Part shown: positions 26,066-35,520 of the stretch, one piece after another | Layout of the letters: every line of letters starts with the position of its first letter | Position numbering within the stretch: position 1 is the stretch's first letter | Source of the DNA: Nostoc sp. B(2019) | Lineage (GTDB): Bacteria; Cyanobacteriota; Cyanobacteriia; Cyanobacteriales; Nostocaceae | DNA: 64,000 nt | Direction of reading: 5' to 3' | Assembly: GCF_010091925.1 (NCBI RefSeq) | Contig: NZ_WVID01000021.1 | Span: 1-64,000 of the forward strand | The notes under the pieces: model-generated | The model's database searches: none | Seen by the model: the letters and a program-made list of their open reading frames with translations, nothing else | What the model was told of the DNA's origin: nothing | Position numbers and translations under genes: made by a program

Positions 26066-26240
26066 GTACTGGGGCATTAGTTATTCTTTCTTGCTCTCCC
26101 TCCCTTGCTCCCCTCTCTACCTTATCTCTTTACTAATCCCCAATCCCCAATTACTTAATTCCCCTAGTTCAAACATCTCTTTCCCCCATTTCAGATATAA
26201 ACTAACTGGGAAGAGGCTCAAGAAGAACTAGGGGTATTTT

Positions 26241-27845
26241 GTGCGCCTGCTGACAACAGTCGCAGCTTTACGCTGCTATTTAACTAAACACTGCTTAGAA
26301 AACAAGCTGACTGTGCCAGACGATCTGGTGCTAGATGAGGTGAGTAGCCGCCAACAGACGGCAGTTGGTCTGGTGCCGACGATGGGAAATTTGCATCAAG
26401 GTCATTTAAGCTTGATTCAACGGGCGCGGCAAGAAAATTCTACGGTGATTGTCAGTATTTTTGTCAATCCCCTGCAATTCGCTCCCAACGAGGACTATCA
26501 ACGCTATCCCCGCACTTTAGAGCAAGATCGACAACTTTGTGAACAAGCTGGGGTAAATGCAATTTTTGCACCTACTCCGGAAGAAATGGTAGTTCCCCAG
26601 AAAAGTATACAAGAATCAGAGGTTACACAAGTTATCCCCCCATCTGCTATGATAACAGGCTTGTGTGGTCGTTCTCGGCTAGGTCACTTTCAGGGTGTCG
26701 CTACGATTGTGACCAAACTTTTCAACTTGGTACAACCTGACCGGGCCTATTTTGGTCAAAAGGATGGTCAGCAACTAGCAATTATTAAACGCATAGTGGC
26801 TGATTTAAATTTGCCAGTAGAAATTGTTGGTTGTCCAACGGTGCGAGAAGCGTCGGGTCTGGCCTTAAGTTCTCGCAATCAATATTTGACTGCAACAGAA
26901 AAAGAGCAGGCGGCGGTGTTGTATCGCGGTTTGCGACGAGCTGAAGCGGCATTCAAGGCAGGCGTTCGCAATAGTAGCAAGTTGATAGCAATGGTACAGC
27001 AAGAAGTAGCAATGGTCAGCAAGGTCTTCGTGGAATATATTGAATTGGTTGAACCGACTACGTTGATGACTTTAGAAAAAATTGAGGAGGAAGGAATGCT
27101 GGCGATCGCAGCTCGTCTTGGTTCTACACGTTTGATTGACAATACCATTTTGTGCGATCGCCAACCCATCATCGCTATTGATGGCCCAGCTGGCGCGGGA
27201 AAATCTACGGTGGCTCGTCAAGTGGCAACGGAGCTAGGTCTAGTGTACTTAGATTCTGGAGCAATGTACCGCGCTATCACCTGGCTGGTGTTACAAAAGG
27301 GTATTGCCATTGATGATGAGTGTGCGATCGCTGAATTAGCCAATCAATGTGAAATTCAACTGATTCCTAGCGAGGATTTACAATCTCCGGTGCGGGTTTG
27401 GATCAATAATATTGATGTTACCCAGGCAATTCGCAGTATTGAGGTGACATCCAATGTATCCGCAATAGCAGCACAAAACGCTGTGCGTCAAGCACTCGTC
27501 ACACAACAACATAGCTGGGGTAAAAAAGGTGGTTTGGTTGCTGAAGGACGAGATATTGGTACTCACGTATTCCCCGATGCCGAACTGAAAATCTTCTTAA
27601 CCGCTTCTGTTAGTGAACGCGCACGTCGCCGCCAGCAAGACTTTAACAAACAAGGTCAACCCGAAGTCAGTTTAGAACAGCTGGAGCGGGACATTGCTGA
27701 ACGTGATTGGAAAGATAGTACTCGCAAAGTTTCTCCTTTGCAAAAAGCAGCGGATGCGATTGAAGTTAAAACCGATGGTTTGAACGTGTCTGAAGTCACG
27801 GCACAAATTGTCAACTACTACCAGCAACGTTTATCTCAGTGGTAG
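26241..27845 (+). CDS. panC-cmk: Bifunctional pantoate-beta-alanine ligase / cytidylate kinase
   Basis: This fused enzyme is typical of cyanobacteria. Residues 1-300 are PanC, which joins pantoate and beta-alanine to pantothenate using ATP: VPTMGNLHQGHLSLI (HIGH-like), FVNPLQFAPNEDY, FGQKDGQQLAII, LALSSRNQYL. Residues 308-534 are CMP/dCMP kinase: P-loop IDGPAGAGKSTVAR, LDSGAMYRAI, GRDIGTHVFPDA and the lid ERARRRQQDF. The start is GTG at 26241 (VRLLTTVAAL), supported by the start of the PanC fold; an insertion after residue 15 lengthens the N-terminus. It links coenzyme A and pyrimidine nucleotide metabolism in one chain. Confidence 0.96.
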   Translation: MRLLTTVAALRCYLTKHCLENKLTVPDDLVLDEVSSRQQTAVGLVPTMGNLHQGHLSLIQRARQENSTVIVSIFVNPLQFAPNEDYQRYPRTLEQDRQLCEQAGVNAIFAPTPEEMVVPQKSIQESEVTQVIPPSAMITGLCGRSRLGHFQGVATIVTKLFNLVQPDRAYFGQKDGQQLAIIKRIVADLNLPVEIVGCPTVREASGLALSSRNQYLTATEKEQAAVLYRGLRRAEAAFKAGVRNSSKLIAMVQQEVAMVSKVFVEYIELVEPTTLMTLEKIEEEGMLAIAARLGSTRLIDNTILCDRQPIIAIDGPAGAGKSTVARQVATELGLVYLDSGAMYRAITWLVLQKGIAIDDECAIAELANQCEIQLIPSEDLQSPVRVWINNIDVTQAIRSIEVTSNVSAIAAQNAVRQALVTQQHSWGKKGGLVAEGRDIGTHVFPDAELKIFLTASVSERARRRQQDFNKQGQPEVSLEQLERDIAERDWKDSTRKVSPLQKAADAIEVKTDGLNVSEVTAQIVNYYQQRLSQW

Positions 27846-28612
27846 TCACTGCCATTTGCTGTTAATTTTTCAGTCAGATAGAGTGGTGAGTGACTGCTCA
27901 CTCATCACTGCAAAATAGAGGATTGAAGGACGTATGCCCTATTTCTGCAATTAGCTATCTTTTGTTTATATTAAACACTGTAGTTTTAAACTATAGAATA
28001 ATTTAAGTTTTAACACATCTAACTAACGACCTATTTAAATAATCTATTTAAATACCACTAAAGGTGGAAGTCCTAAAGCTATATAATCATCTAAATAAAA
28101 ATGAATGGTGGAAACAAAAGTTAAAATCCGCATCGCCAAACCGTGTGGCAGTCTGAGCGCCAATTGCTTCCAATTAAGAAACCATGCACCCAATGGACTG
28201 GTTTGGCTTACCGTATGTCCACCTGTGCCATGCAAACCAAAATCTTCCAGCATGGACTACCACGATAATCCCCTATCATTAAGGGATGATTAAAAGGGGC
28301 ATTTTATTGAGTTTGTTTAGACCTAAGCATCAGAGTTTGAGGGCAATATACTCTGAGTTGTTAAATGCTAATTGATTATTGGACTCAATCTCTAAAGTAT
28401 TAGTTGTTTTTATTTATAATCATCAATCCCAAAGGATTTGACTTATTGCCAAAGTACTTTGTTTTAATCTTCACTTTGGTAGTAGAATGACGATGTTAAG
28501 TTTTATATCCCTGCATTTTAAGGATATAAAACTTCCGAACACTAAACCTGCAATTTCCTAAGCTTCTGTAATAGCTTTAAACTGGAAAACGGTAAAGAGA
28601 GGATTTCACAAA
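27846..28612. other. Intergenic stretch; imperfect hairpin at 27882-27909
   Basis: No convincing gene lies here. The hairpin GTGGTGAGTGA/TCACTCATCAC follows panC-cmk by about 40 bp and may end its transcript, though without a T-tract. Short frames on both strands at 28044-28293 overlap each other and neither has a family or ribosome-binding site. The last 100 bp should contain the sodB promoter. Confidence 0.5.
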
Positions 28613-29215
28613 ATGGCATTTAAACAGCCCCCCCTACCCTTCGACTTTAATGCTTTAGAGCCGTATGGCATGAAAGGTGAGACTTTCGAGTATCACTATG
28701 GCAAGCATCATAAAGCTTATGTAGACAACCTGAACAAGCTCACTGAAGGTACGGAACTTGCTGATAAGTCTTTGGAAGAAGTAATTCAAACTTCCTTTAA
28801 AGACTCTTCCAAGATGGGAATTTTCAACAACGCTGCTCAAGTTTGGAACCACACCTTCTTCTGGAGTTGCTTGAAGCCTTCCGGTGGTGGCGCACCCACA
28901 GGTGATCTCGCAGCCAAGATTGATAAAGACTTTGGTAGCTTCGATAAATTCAAGGAAGAGTTCTCTAACGCTGCTGCAACTCAGTTTGGTAGCGGATGGG
29001 CTTGGTTGATTGATGATGGCGGTACTCTAAAGGTGATCAAGACACCGAACGCCGAAAATCCCCTAGCTCATGGCAAAAAGGCACTCCTCACCTTAGACGT
29101 TTGGGAACACGCTTACTACATCGACTACAGAAATGCCCGTCCGGCGTTTATCAAAAATTTCTTAGATCAATTGGTAAACTGGGACTTCGCTACTGAAAAT
29201 TTAGCTAAAGCTTAA
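28613..29215 (+). CDS. sodB: Iron superoxide dismutase
   Basis: This 200-residue enzyme turns superoxide into hydrogen peroxide and oxygen. Metal ligands are His in FEYHYGKHHKAYVDNL, His in NHTFFWSCL, and Asp/His in LDVWEHAYYIDY. The iron-type markers are the block AAQVWNHTFFWSCL and the Gln region ATQFGSGWAWL. There is no signal peptide, so the enzyme is cytosolic. The ATG is preceded by AGAGAGGA at a good distance. A strong terminator follows at 29303-29334. It is monocistronic. Confidence 0.97.
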   Translation: MAFKQPPLPFDFNALEPYGMKGETFEYHYGKHHKAYVDNLNKLTEGTELADKSLEEVIQTSFKDSSKMGIFNNAAQVWNHTFFWSCLKPSGGGAPTGDLAAKIDKDFGSFDKFKEEFSNAAATQFGSGWAWLIDDGGTLKVIKTPNAENPLAHGKKALLTLDVWEHAYYIDYRNARPAFIKNFLDQLVNWDFATENLAKA

Positions 29216-29302
29216 TTGGCTACCAGTTATAAACTGGTTATAACAGTGGCTTTTATCGAGCTTAGTAAAGCGTAGACAATTAGTTAATTTATCAATACTG
29301 CC

Positions 29303-29334
29303 AACAGTCACGACTAGTATCGTGGCTGTTTTTG
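29303..29334 (+). terminator. Rho-independent terminator after sodB
   Basis: AACAGTCACGA pairs with TCGTGGCTGTT (one wobble/mismatch) around CTAGTA and runs into TTT. It lies 88 bp after the sodB stop. Confidence 0.7.
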
Positions 29335-29368
29335 ATTGGCTAGGCATTAAAAGCAAAAAATAAAATAT

Positions 29369-29575
29369 ATGGATAGTGAAGAACTAGCGCAATACATCGA
29401 AGCAACAAATAGCATCTCCAAGCCTTGGCTATTAGTACAACTACGCCTTAAAAAACTGCAAGAACGTCGAGCCTCCCTATCAGAAGATACTTATGCCGAA
29501 GAATTAAAAGATATTTACCAAGACTTGATGAATTTGGGAGAATGGTGGCGAGGCATCGAAGATGAAGTATTTTAA
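29369..29575 (+). CDS. Small conserved cyanobacterial protein, unknown function
   Basis: The 68-residue acidic helical protein begins MDSEELAQYIEATNSISKPW and ends LMNLGEWWRGIEDEVF. The amphipathic pattern, with the regular RLKKLQERR segment, suggests a small helical hairpin. I recall similar short proteins in filamentous cyanobacteria but no function. It follows the sodB terminator and precedes a repeat-rich spacer before purM, so it is probably its own unit. Confidence 0.6.
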   Translation: MDSEELAQYIEATNSISKPWLLVQLRLKKLQERRASLSEDTYAEELKDIYQDLMNLGEWWRGIEDEVF

Positions 29576-29619
29576 GAAGTCAAGAGTTAGCAGTCTATTG
29601 TCCAATTTTGACCCTTGAC

Positions 29620-29900
29620 TTTTGAACGCCAGTTCAACGCCACTCCCCTCAACGGAGGGAACCTCCGCACAGGGGTGGCTCCTCAACGGGGGGAACCCCC
29701 CGTAAAGCCCTTCTCCCAAAGGGAGACGCAATCATGCGAACGGGCATGGCTTCTCTACGAGACGCTGCGCGAACGCTTACCGCGCAGCGTCTTTGCTAGG
29801 AGAAGTTCAGACCATCGCCGGAAGCCGGCGCTCCGACAACTCTGGGCACGTGACTGGCTCCCCTTGACTCTTGACCATTGACCATTGACCATTGGCTAAC
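29620..29900. repeat. Composite repeat region before purM
   Basis: This GC-rich spacer is built of dispersed repeats. They are a block with GGAGGGAACCTCC and GGGGGGAACCCCCC-type palindromes (about 29655-29702), a perfect hairpin at 29761-29791 (GACGCTGCGCG/CGCGCAGCGTC), and the heptamer TTGACCA repeated about three times at 29872-29895. An open frame crossing it is not a gene. Confidence 0.75.
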
Positions 29901-29904
29901 TTTT

Positions 29905-30933
29905 ATGGATTATCGGGATGCAGGCGTTGATGTTGAAGCTGGTCGAGGCTTCGTAGACCAAATTCGCAATTTGGTTCATAGTACTTTTAGACCAGAAGTA
30001 ATTGGTGGACTGGGTGGTTTTGGTGGCTGCTTTCAACTACCAGGGGGTTTTAAAGAACCAGTATTGGTTTCTGGTACAGATGGTGTGGGTACAAAGCTCA
30101 AAATCGCTCACATCCTCAACCGTCATGACACCGTTGGCATTGATTTGGTGGCGATGTGCGTAAACGATGTGCTGACATCTGGTGCAGAACCGCTGTTCTT
30201 TTTAGATTATGTGGCAACAGGTAAGCTAGACAAAGAGCAGTTAACTCAGGTAGTGGCGGGTATCGCCTCTGGGTGTCAGCAGGCGGGTTGTGCGTTGCTG
30301 GGAGGAGAAACAGCAGAAATGCCTGGTTTCTACCAGGTGGGTGAATATGACTTGGCTGGTTTTTGTGTAGGAATTGTGGAAAAAAGCCGGATGCTGGATG
30401 GTTCCCAAGCACAAATAGGGGATGTAGCGATCGCTCTTGCTAGTACAGGTGTACACAGTAATGGTTTGAGTTTAGTACGAAAGATTGTTAGCGATCGCGG
30501 GTTTTCTTGGAGCGATCGCCCAGAATCTTTAGGTGGTGAAACTATCGGCGAAACTTTCCTCAAACCGACGCGTATTTACGTCAAACCTGTTTTAGCAGCT
30601 CTACAAGCAGGGTTAGAAATTCACGGTATGGCTCACATCACAGGTGGTGGATTGCCAGAAAATTTGCCCAGATGTTTGGGGAAGGGTCAGGCGATTAAAA
30701 TTGATCCTAGTAGTTGGACTATCCCCCCTGCATTTGCATGGCTAGCTGAGGTTGGAGCGGTCAGTCTCGATGCCATGTACAATACATTTAACATGGGAAT
30801 TGGATTTGTATTGCTCGTGCCACCCAATCAGGTGGAGCAGACAATTACCCACTTTCAATCACAGGATATTCCTACTTATGTAATTGGTGAAGTCATTACT
30901 GGTTCGGCAGAATTAGTGGGATTACCTATGTAA
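29905..30933 (+). CDS. purM: Phosphoribosylformylglycinamidine cyclo-ligase
   Basis: AIR synthetase closes the imidazole ring in purine synthesis using ATP (EC 6.3.3.1). The start at 29905 ([20 protein letters not shown]) is the family's usual N-terminus and gives 342 residues. A GTG-type extension to 29878 would translate the heptamer repeat and is rejected. Conserved blocks are [60 protein letters not shown] and [13 protein letters not shown]. It is a single gene with the repeat region upstream. Confidence 0.96.
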   Translation: MDYRDAGVDVEAGRGFVDQIRNLVHSTFRPEVIGGLGGFGGCFQLPGGFKEPVLVSGTDGVGTKLKIAHILNRHDTVGIDLVAMCVNDVLTSGAEPLFFLDYVATGKLDKEQLTQVVAGIASGCQQAGCALLGGETAEMPGFYQVGEYDLAGFCVGIVEKSRMLDGSQAQIGDVAIALASTGVHSNGLSLVRKIVSDRGFSWSDRPESLGGETIGETFLKPTRIYVKPVLAALQAGLEIHGMAHITGGGLPENLPRCLGKGQAIKIDPSSWTIPPAFAWLAEVGAVSLDAMYNTFNMGIGFVLLVPPNQVEQTITHFQSQDIPTYVIGEVITGSAELVGLPM

Positions 30934-31268
30934 AAGATAATTTTTACACATTAAAGTAGAGGTTTGCTTGAGGCTTAGTAGAGATAATAACTCTACAAGC
31001 CTGAATTTTACTCAATTATTCAGCAAATGTAATAGCAACATTTATAAGTAGCTGAATCGATATTTTTTACTAAGTCTTATAAGAGCAATCAAAAATGCTC
31101 ATGACTGTCTGCGTTTAGATTTGCTAACGTAGTCTTAACATATTGAAAAATTTGCTCATGAAGCTGAGAAATTAAATGCCAACACTAATTTAAAGTGCTG
31201 GTTATCTCTCATCTGTAAGTGTGGATGTTGGTGTCTCAAAAATTACGTATTTTTCTTCAGAGGGGGTT
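30934..31268. other. Intergenic stretch with a weak purM terminator
   Basis: A hairpin at 30971-31002 (AGGCTTAGTAGAG/CTCTACAAGCCT, one bulge) followed by TTTTA may end purM transcription. I see nothing else in it. Confidence 0.45.
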
Positions 31269-31955
31269 ATGGCTGTAAATTTTGCCCGGACTACTGCTTC
31301 CACAGAGCTTTTGAAGCAAGTATTCCAGAGCATTGATGCACAAAGTTGTCCGAGGTTATTCAACTTTCACATGCACACGGTCTACTCGGATGGGAGGTTG
31401 CAGCCGAGTGGATTGATGGAGCAGGCGATCGCTATTGGTCTAGAAGGATTCGCTATCACTGACCATCATAGTATTGCTGGCTATCAACTGGCACAAGCTT
31501 GGTTAGAAGACTGGAAGTGGAATAACCCTGGCGCAAGCACTCCTCATCTGTGGAGTGGCGTGGAAATCAATGCCAATCTTTTGGACATAGAAGTTCACAT
31601 TTTGGCTTATGCTTTCGAGCCAGAACATTCTAGTATAAAACCCTATCTGCAAAGAAAGGCTACTACAGGTAAAGAATATCAGGCAAGTAACGTGATTGCA
31701 GCTGTTCATCAAGCTGGAGGATTAGCAGTACTTGCTCATCCAGCTCGGTACAAGCGATCGCATTTTGACTTGATTCCTGCTGCTGCCCAAAAAGGTATCG
31801 ATGGCGTTGAAACTTTCTACGCTTACAATAATCCTAACCCTTGGCAACCCAGCGCTTTGGAATCACAGCAAATGCAAGAGTTAGCTGGTGAATACTCTCT
31901 TTTCAATACATGTGGCACTGATACCCACGGTTTAAGTCTGCTACAACGGTTGTAA
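31269..31955 (+). CDS. PHP-domain phosphoesterase
   Basis: This metal-dependent phosphoesterase of the PHP family has 228 residues. Ligand motifs are in order: FNFHMHTVYSDG, AITDHHSIAGY, SGVEINANL, LAVLAHPARY and TCGTDTHG. It is similar to stand-alone YciV/RNase AM-like proteins that cleave 5' ends of nucleic acids or nucleotide phosphates; which substrate is not visible. The ATG at 31269 follows CAGAGGGGGTT, a good ribosome-binding site. The protein ends soon after the last motif. It is the last gene before the CRISPR array; no link to CRISPR function is implied. Confidence 0.85.
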   Translation: MAVNFARTTASTELLKQVFQSIDAQSCPRLFNFHMHTVYSDGRLQPSGLMEQAIAIGLEGFAITDHHSIAGYQLAQAWLEDWKWNNPGASTPHLWSGVEINANLLDIEVHILAYAFEPEHSSIKPYLQRKATTGKEYQASNVIAAVHQAGGLAVLAHPARYKRSHFDLIPAAAQKGIDGVETFYAYNNPNPWQPSALESQQMQELAGEYSLFNTCGTDTHGLSLLQRL

Positions 31956-32035
31956 ACCAGAGCTTTGATCGTTTCAGATGATTGAGGGTCAGGTTCGAGA
32001 ATCAACAACCCCTGATTCATAATAGAAACCTGTGC

Positions 32036-34160
32036 CTCAACTTTCTGAATAGAGATTTTGGGTAATTGGAATTATTGCGTTTTTACACCCAATTACTCTG
32101 CTATTTCGTTTCAATCCCTAATAGGGATTTTAGTTAATTGGAATAGAATTTTGGCGAATATTGGGTATCTCTGCTCTCGTTTCAATCCCTAATAGGGATT
32201 TTAGTTAATTGGAATCTGACCAATGGACTCAAGTAATTTCTCATTTTATTGTTTCAATCCCTAATAGGGATTTTAGTTAATTGGAATGATGGTTTTCAAG
32301 AATTACACAATTCTCAGGGCGACTGTTTCAATCCCTAATAGGGATTTTAGTTAATTGGAATAGACATCCCTTTCTAATAAACTGAAAAAAATAGTATGTT
32401 TCAATCCCTAATAGGGATTTTAGTTAATTGGAATGAGAGTGTATTGTCGCTGCATGGAAATTTGGCGTGTTTCAATCCCTAATAGGGATTTTAGTTAATT
32501 GGAATCATCCTCAATCTCTATTTTTATAGGGTAGTTGCCAGTTTCAATCCCTAATAGGGATTTTAGTTAATTGGAATTTATGGAGCAAACGCCCGCTTGT
32601 GAATATATCTAATGTGTTTCAATCCCTAATAGGGATTTTAGTTAATTGGAATTTGGCATCAGGCATATTCCCATCATTCGCTAAGTTTCAATCCCTAATA
32701 GGGATTTTAGTTAATTGGAATCAATATAAGAACAACGATGCAATGACATCCGAATGTTTCAATCCCTAATAGGGATTTTAGTTAATTGGAATGATCGCAG
32801 AAGAATACGGCGAGATACGTGCCGGTTTCAATCCCTAATAGGGATTTTAGTTAATTGGAATCTGCCGCTTGCAATACTTTTGCTAAAAACTCACTAGTTT
32901 CAATCCCTAATAGGGATTTTAGTTAATTGGAATCCAAGGAAGCTTGTGATCTCGTAGGCGGAACGATGGTTTCAATCCCTAATAGGGATTTTAGTTAATT
33001 GGAATCATTTGATATGACATACGAGATGACATACGAGATGTTTCAATCCCTAATAGGGATTTTAGTTAATTGGAATCCAAGTACCACAGCTGCACAGCAA
33101 GCTGTCCTTTGTTTCAATCCCTAATAGGGATTTTAGTTAATTGGAATCAAAACTCAAATTGCCGCAGCGCCAATCAGGCGCCGTTTCAATCCCTAATAGG
33201 GATTTTAGTTAATTGGAATGATATATGCTTTTTTGGAAGAAAGAAGTAAGAAAGGTTTCAATCCCTAATAGGGATTTTAGTTAATTGGAATCTTATTCCC
33301 GAAGTTGTAAGGATTTCTGTGGCTAAGTTTCAATCCCTAATAGGGATTTTAGTTAATTGGAATTTTAATTTTGTAAAGATTGAGTAATGTCAGCAACCCA
33401 TGTTTCAATCCCTAATAGGGATTTTAGTTAATTGGAATACTACAGTATGTAGCCGCGACCGAGCAAGGAGGGTAGTTTCAATCCCTAATAGGGATTTTAG
33501 TTAATTGGAATCATCTCCTGAAAACTGAGAACGACCTATGTAATTGTTTCAATCCCTAATAGGGATTTTAGTTAATTGGAATAACCTAAAACGTAAAAAC
33601 GCCTGTAGTCAACCATGTATTGTTTCAATCCCTAATAGGGATTTTAGTTAATTGGAATCACCAGTAGAGCATCTTCACGATTTAATTCGCAAAGGTTTCA
33701 ATCCCTAATAGGGATTTTAGTTAATTGGAATCAAATTCATCTTCAGTTCTCTGCCACTTGTGGGCGTTTCAATCCCTAATAGGGATTTTAGTTAATTGGA
33801 ATTAACCGAGCGTATTCAGGACGCAGTGCATGAAGGTGTTTCAATCCCTAATAGGGATTTTAGTTAATTGGAATCAAATTCTACCGACTGGCACGGTTGT
33901 TGTAATGTAGTTTCAATCCCTAATAGGGATTTTAGTTAATTGGAATAAATATAGAGAAACAAAAAAGGAAAAAACAAATGTTTCAATCCCTAATAGGGAT
34001 TTTAGTTAATTGGAATGTTTTTTCTCCTTTACAAAACTCTAAATAAGTTTTGTTTCAATCCCTAATAGGGATTTTAGTTAATTGGAATATGTTCAGTTTT
34101 GCATTGACGTAGATCGTTCTCTTGTTTCAATCCCTAATAGGGATTTTAGTTAATTGGAAT
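32036..34160 (-). CRISPR. CRISPR array, 29 perfect 37-bp repeats plus a decayed terminal repeat
   Basis: Twenty-nine repeats that look identical start at 32108 and end at 34160, with spacers of 32-39 bases. A degenerate copy at 32036-32072, followed by a 35-base spacer, marks the old end and makes 29 spacers in all. The repeat has a palindromic core, AATCCCTA-A-TAGGGATT. On the minus strand it ends in ATTGAAAC, the usual 8-base 5' tag of type I/III crRNAs, so transcription should run right to left. The decayed repeat then lies at the trailer end, as expected. No cas gene lies within the window on either side, so the array relies on cas genes elsewhere or is inactive. Confidence 0.97.
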
Positions 34161-34541
34161 GGCCGGGGTCTGAAACCCTTGCCGTATTTGGTTTTCAAGG
34201 TTCTGTTGCGCGAATGTAGAAATCATAACATAAGGTATGGTAATTGTGCTAGATGCAAATGGCTAAAAGCCAGTCTAGGTAAGGTGCGCGGATAGTTTCA
34301 AGATGCGATCGCCATCAATTGATTATACACAAGGGAATTCAGCCATTTTTTTGTCGCCTCTTCTCCAACACCTACCTATCCGCGCACTCGGCAAAAAACT
34401 AGTCTGACTGCAAAGTATATTATCAATGAGCTTAGCTGACTTTGGGGCGATGCGTACGGCGGTAAACTACGCACTCTTCACAACCCGAAGCATGACCGAC
34501 TTAATTAGTCACATCTGACAAATTAATAATCTTAATAAAAT
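34161..34541 (-). promoter_or_regulatory. Putative CRISPR leader
   Basis: This 380-bp gene-free region adjoins the array end opposite the decayed repeat. A TATGAT box (minus strand, 34222-34227) could be a -10 element about 60 bases before the first repeat. A perfect 12-base inverted repeat, GTGCGCGGATAG at 34284-34295 and CTATCCGCGCAC at 34376-34387, lies further out. The promoter and leader role are inferred from position. Confidence 0.55.
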
Positions 34542-35393
34542 TTAAAGTTTTTCTTTAGTAGCCAACATCTGTAAAATTTTCTCCACATGATCCAAATCGC
34601 CAACAATTCGCCGAATCGGGTGGGGCCAGACTTTAACAAGGGTAGGAGTTGCAGAAACCTGATTGATTTCCGCTTGTTCTGGATTAGTTAAAACATCAAT
34701 GACTTTCAGGGTATAAGGGTGTCCGAGCGATCGCTCCAACAGTTCGTGCAGATTTTGAAGGATGCGTTCGGTAGTTCCACTATGCCCTGCAACAAACAGG
34801 CGCAGAACATAGCCTTGTGTTGTTACTTGCTCCTTTTGGGCGGTTATTACTGGTTGATGGTATTTTGGTACTGGTTCGGAAAGGTCTAAGCGCACAATTA
34901 AATCATGGTCTTCCCAAAGTTGCGGGAATGAGGAACGATAAGTTGTTAACACCATGCGATCGCACAACCCATCTTGCCAGGGAGCGGCTTGCCATACTAG
35001 CTCTTTTGTGCCAAAAATAGCGTTAAGCACGGACTGATGTCTGATTACTGCCGGATAAGCTTCAGCAAAAGTTCGCACTCGTTGGGTACGCGGATCTAAC
35101 CAGTGGTCAATAGTTGCTGTATAGCAAGGCACTAAAAAATGTGGTGGCTCTGGTAAGTCTAAGATTTCTTGCAAAGCATTACACAAATGCAAATGCCATC
35201 GACCTTGCTTGCTAGGGTCGATACAGTAAATCAAATCTCCTCCAGGAGTAAATAGAGCAATGCCTTTGAACAACTGGGGTTTAGATAATTTGTTTGTTGT
35301 CAAGTTATTCACGGAGGCTAAGGAACTAAAAGTAAAAAGTAAAAAATTCTGTCTTTTACCTTTTACCTTAGCTATAACCGCAACCAGGAACAT
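34542..35393 (-). CDS. Protein with C-terminal KaiB-like domain
   Basis: The frame spans 283 residues. Residues about 192-278 (GYVLRLFVAGHSGTTERILQ, YTLKVIDVLTNPEQAE, SATPTLVKVWPHPIRRIVGD) match the thioredoxin-like KaiB fold, including the cis-proline loop TPTL. The 150 residues before it form a separate domain (LFKGIALFTPGGDLIYCIDP...) with no family I can name. The long N-terminus is doubtful: residues 1-27 are encoded by an A/T repeat, and GTG at 35312 (VNNLTTNKLSKPQLFKG) is a likelier start. KaiB is the clock protein that binds KaiC, and longer KaiB-domain proteins are known in cyanobacteria, but a clock role here is inference. Confidence 0.8.
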   Translation of the reverse strand: MFLVAVIAKVKGKRQNFLLFTFSSLASVNNLTTNKLSKPQLFKGIALFTPGGDLIYCIDPSKQGRWHLHLCNALQEILDLPEPPHFLVPCYTATIDHWLDPRTQRVRTFAEAYPAVIRHQSVLNAIFGTKELVWQAAPWQDGLCDRMVLTTYRSSFPQLWEDHDLIVRLDLSEPVPKYHQPVITAQKEQVTTQGYVLRLFVAGHSGTTERILQNLHELLERSLGHPYTLKVIDVLTNPEQAEINQVSATPTLVKVWPHPIRRIVGDLDHVEKILQMLATKEKL

Positions 35394-35520
35394 AAAATAT
35401 TTGCGATTGGGGACTGGGAACTGAGAACTAGGAAAACTAGGAGAAAATATTTATTGAACAGGAATCTCCCTTGTCTCCACCCTTTACCTTGTCTGTTGCT
35501 AATCCCCAGTCCCCAATCCG

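Noticed and set aside
28044-28293. Overlapping small frames on both strands before sodB
   Set aside because: Neither has a ribosome-binding site or family similarity, and they shadow each other.
29615-29881. Open frame before purM
   Set aside because: It is made wholly of dispersed repeats and hairpins, with no start signal.
31823-32020. Minus-strand frame beginning MNQGLLILEPDPQSSET beside the CRISPR trailer
   Set aside because: The first 20 residues look vaguely like a receiver-domain start, but the rest is antisense to the PHP gene. At best it is a remnant.
32036-34160. Plus-strand reading of the CRISPR array with the leader on the left
   Set aside because: The plus-strand repeat ends in TTGGAAT, not a known tag, and the decayed repeat is on the left, so minus-strand transcription fits better.
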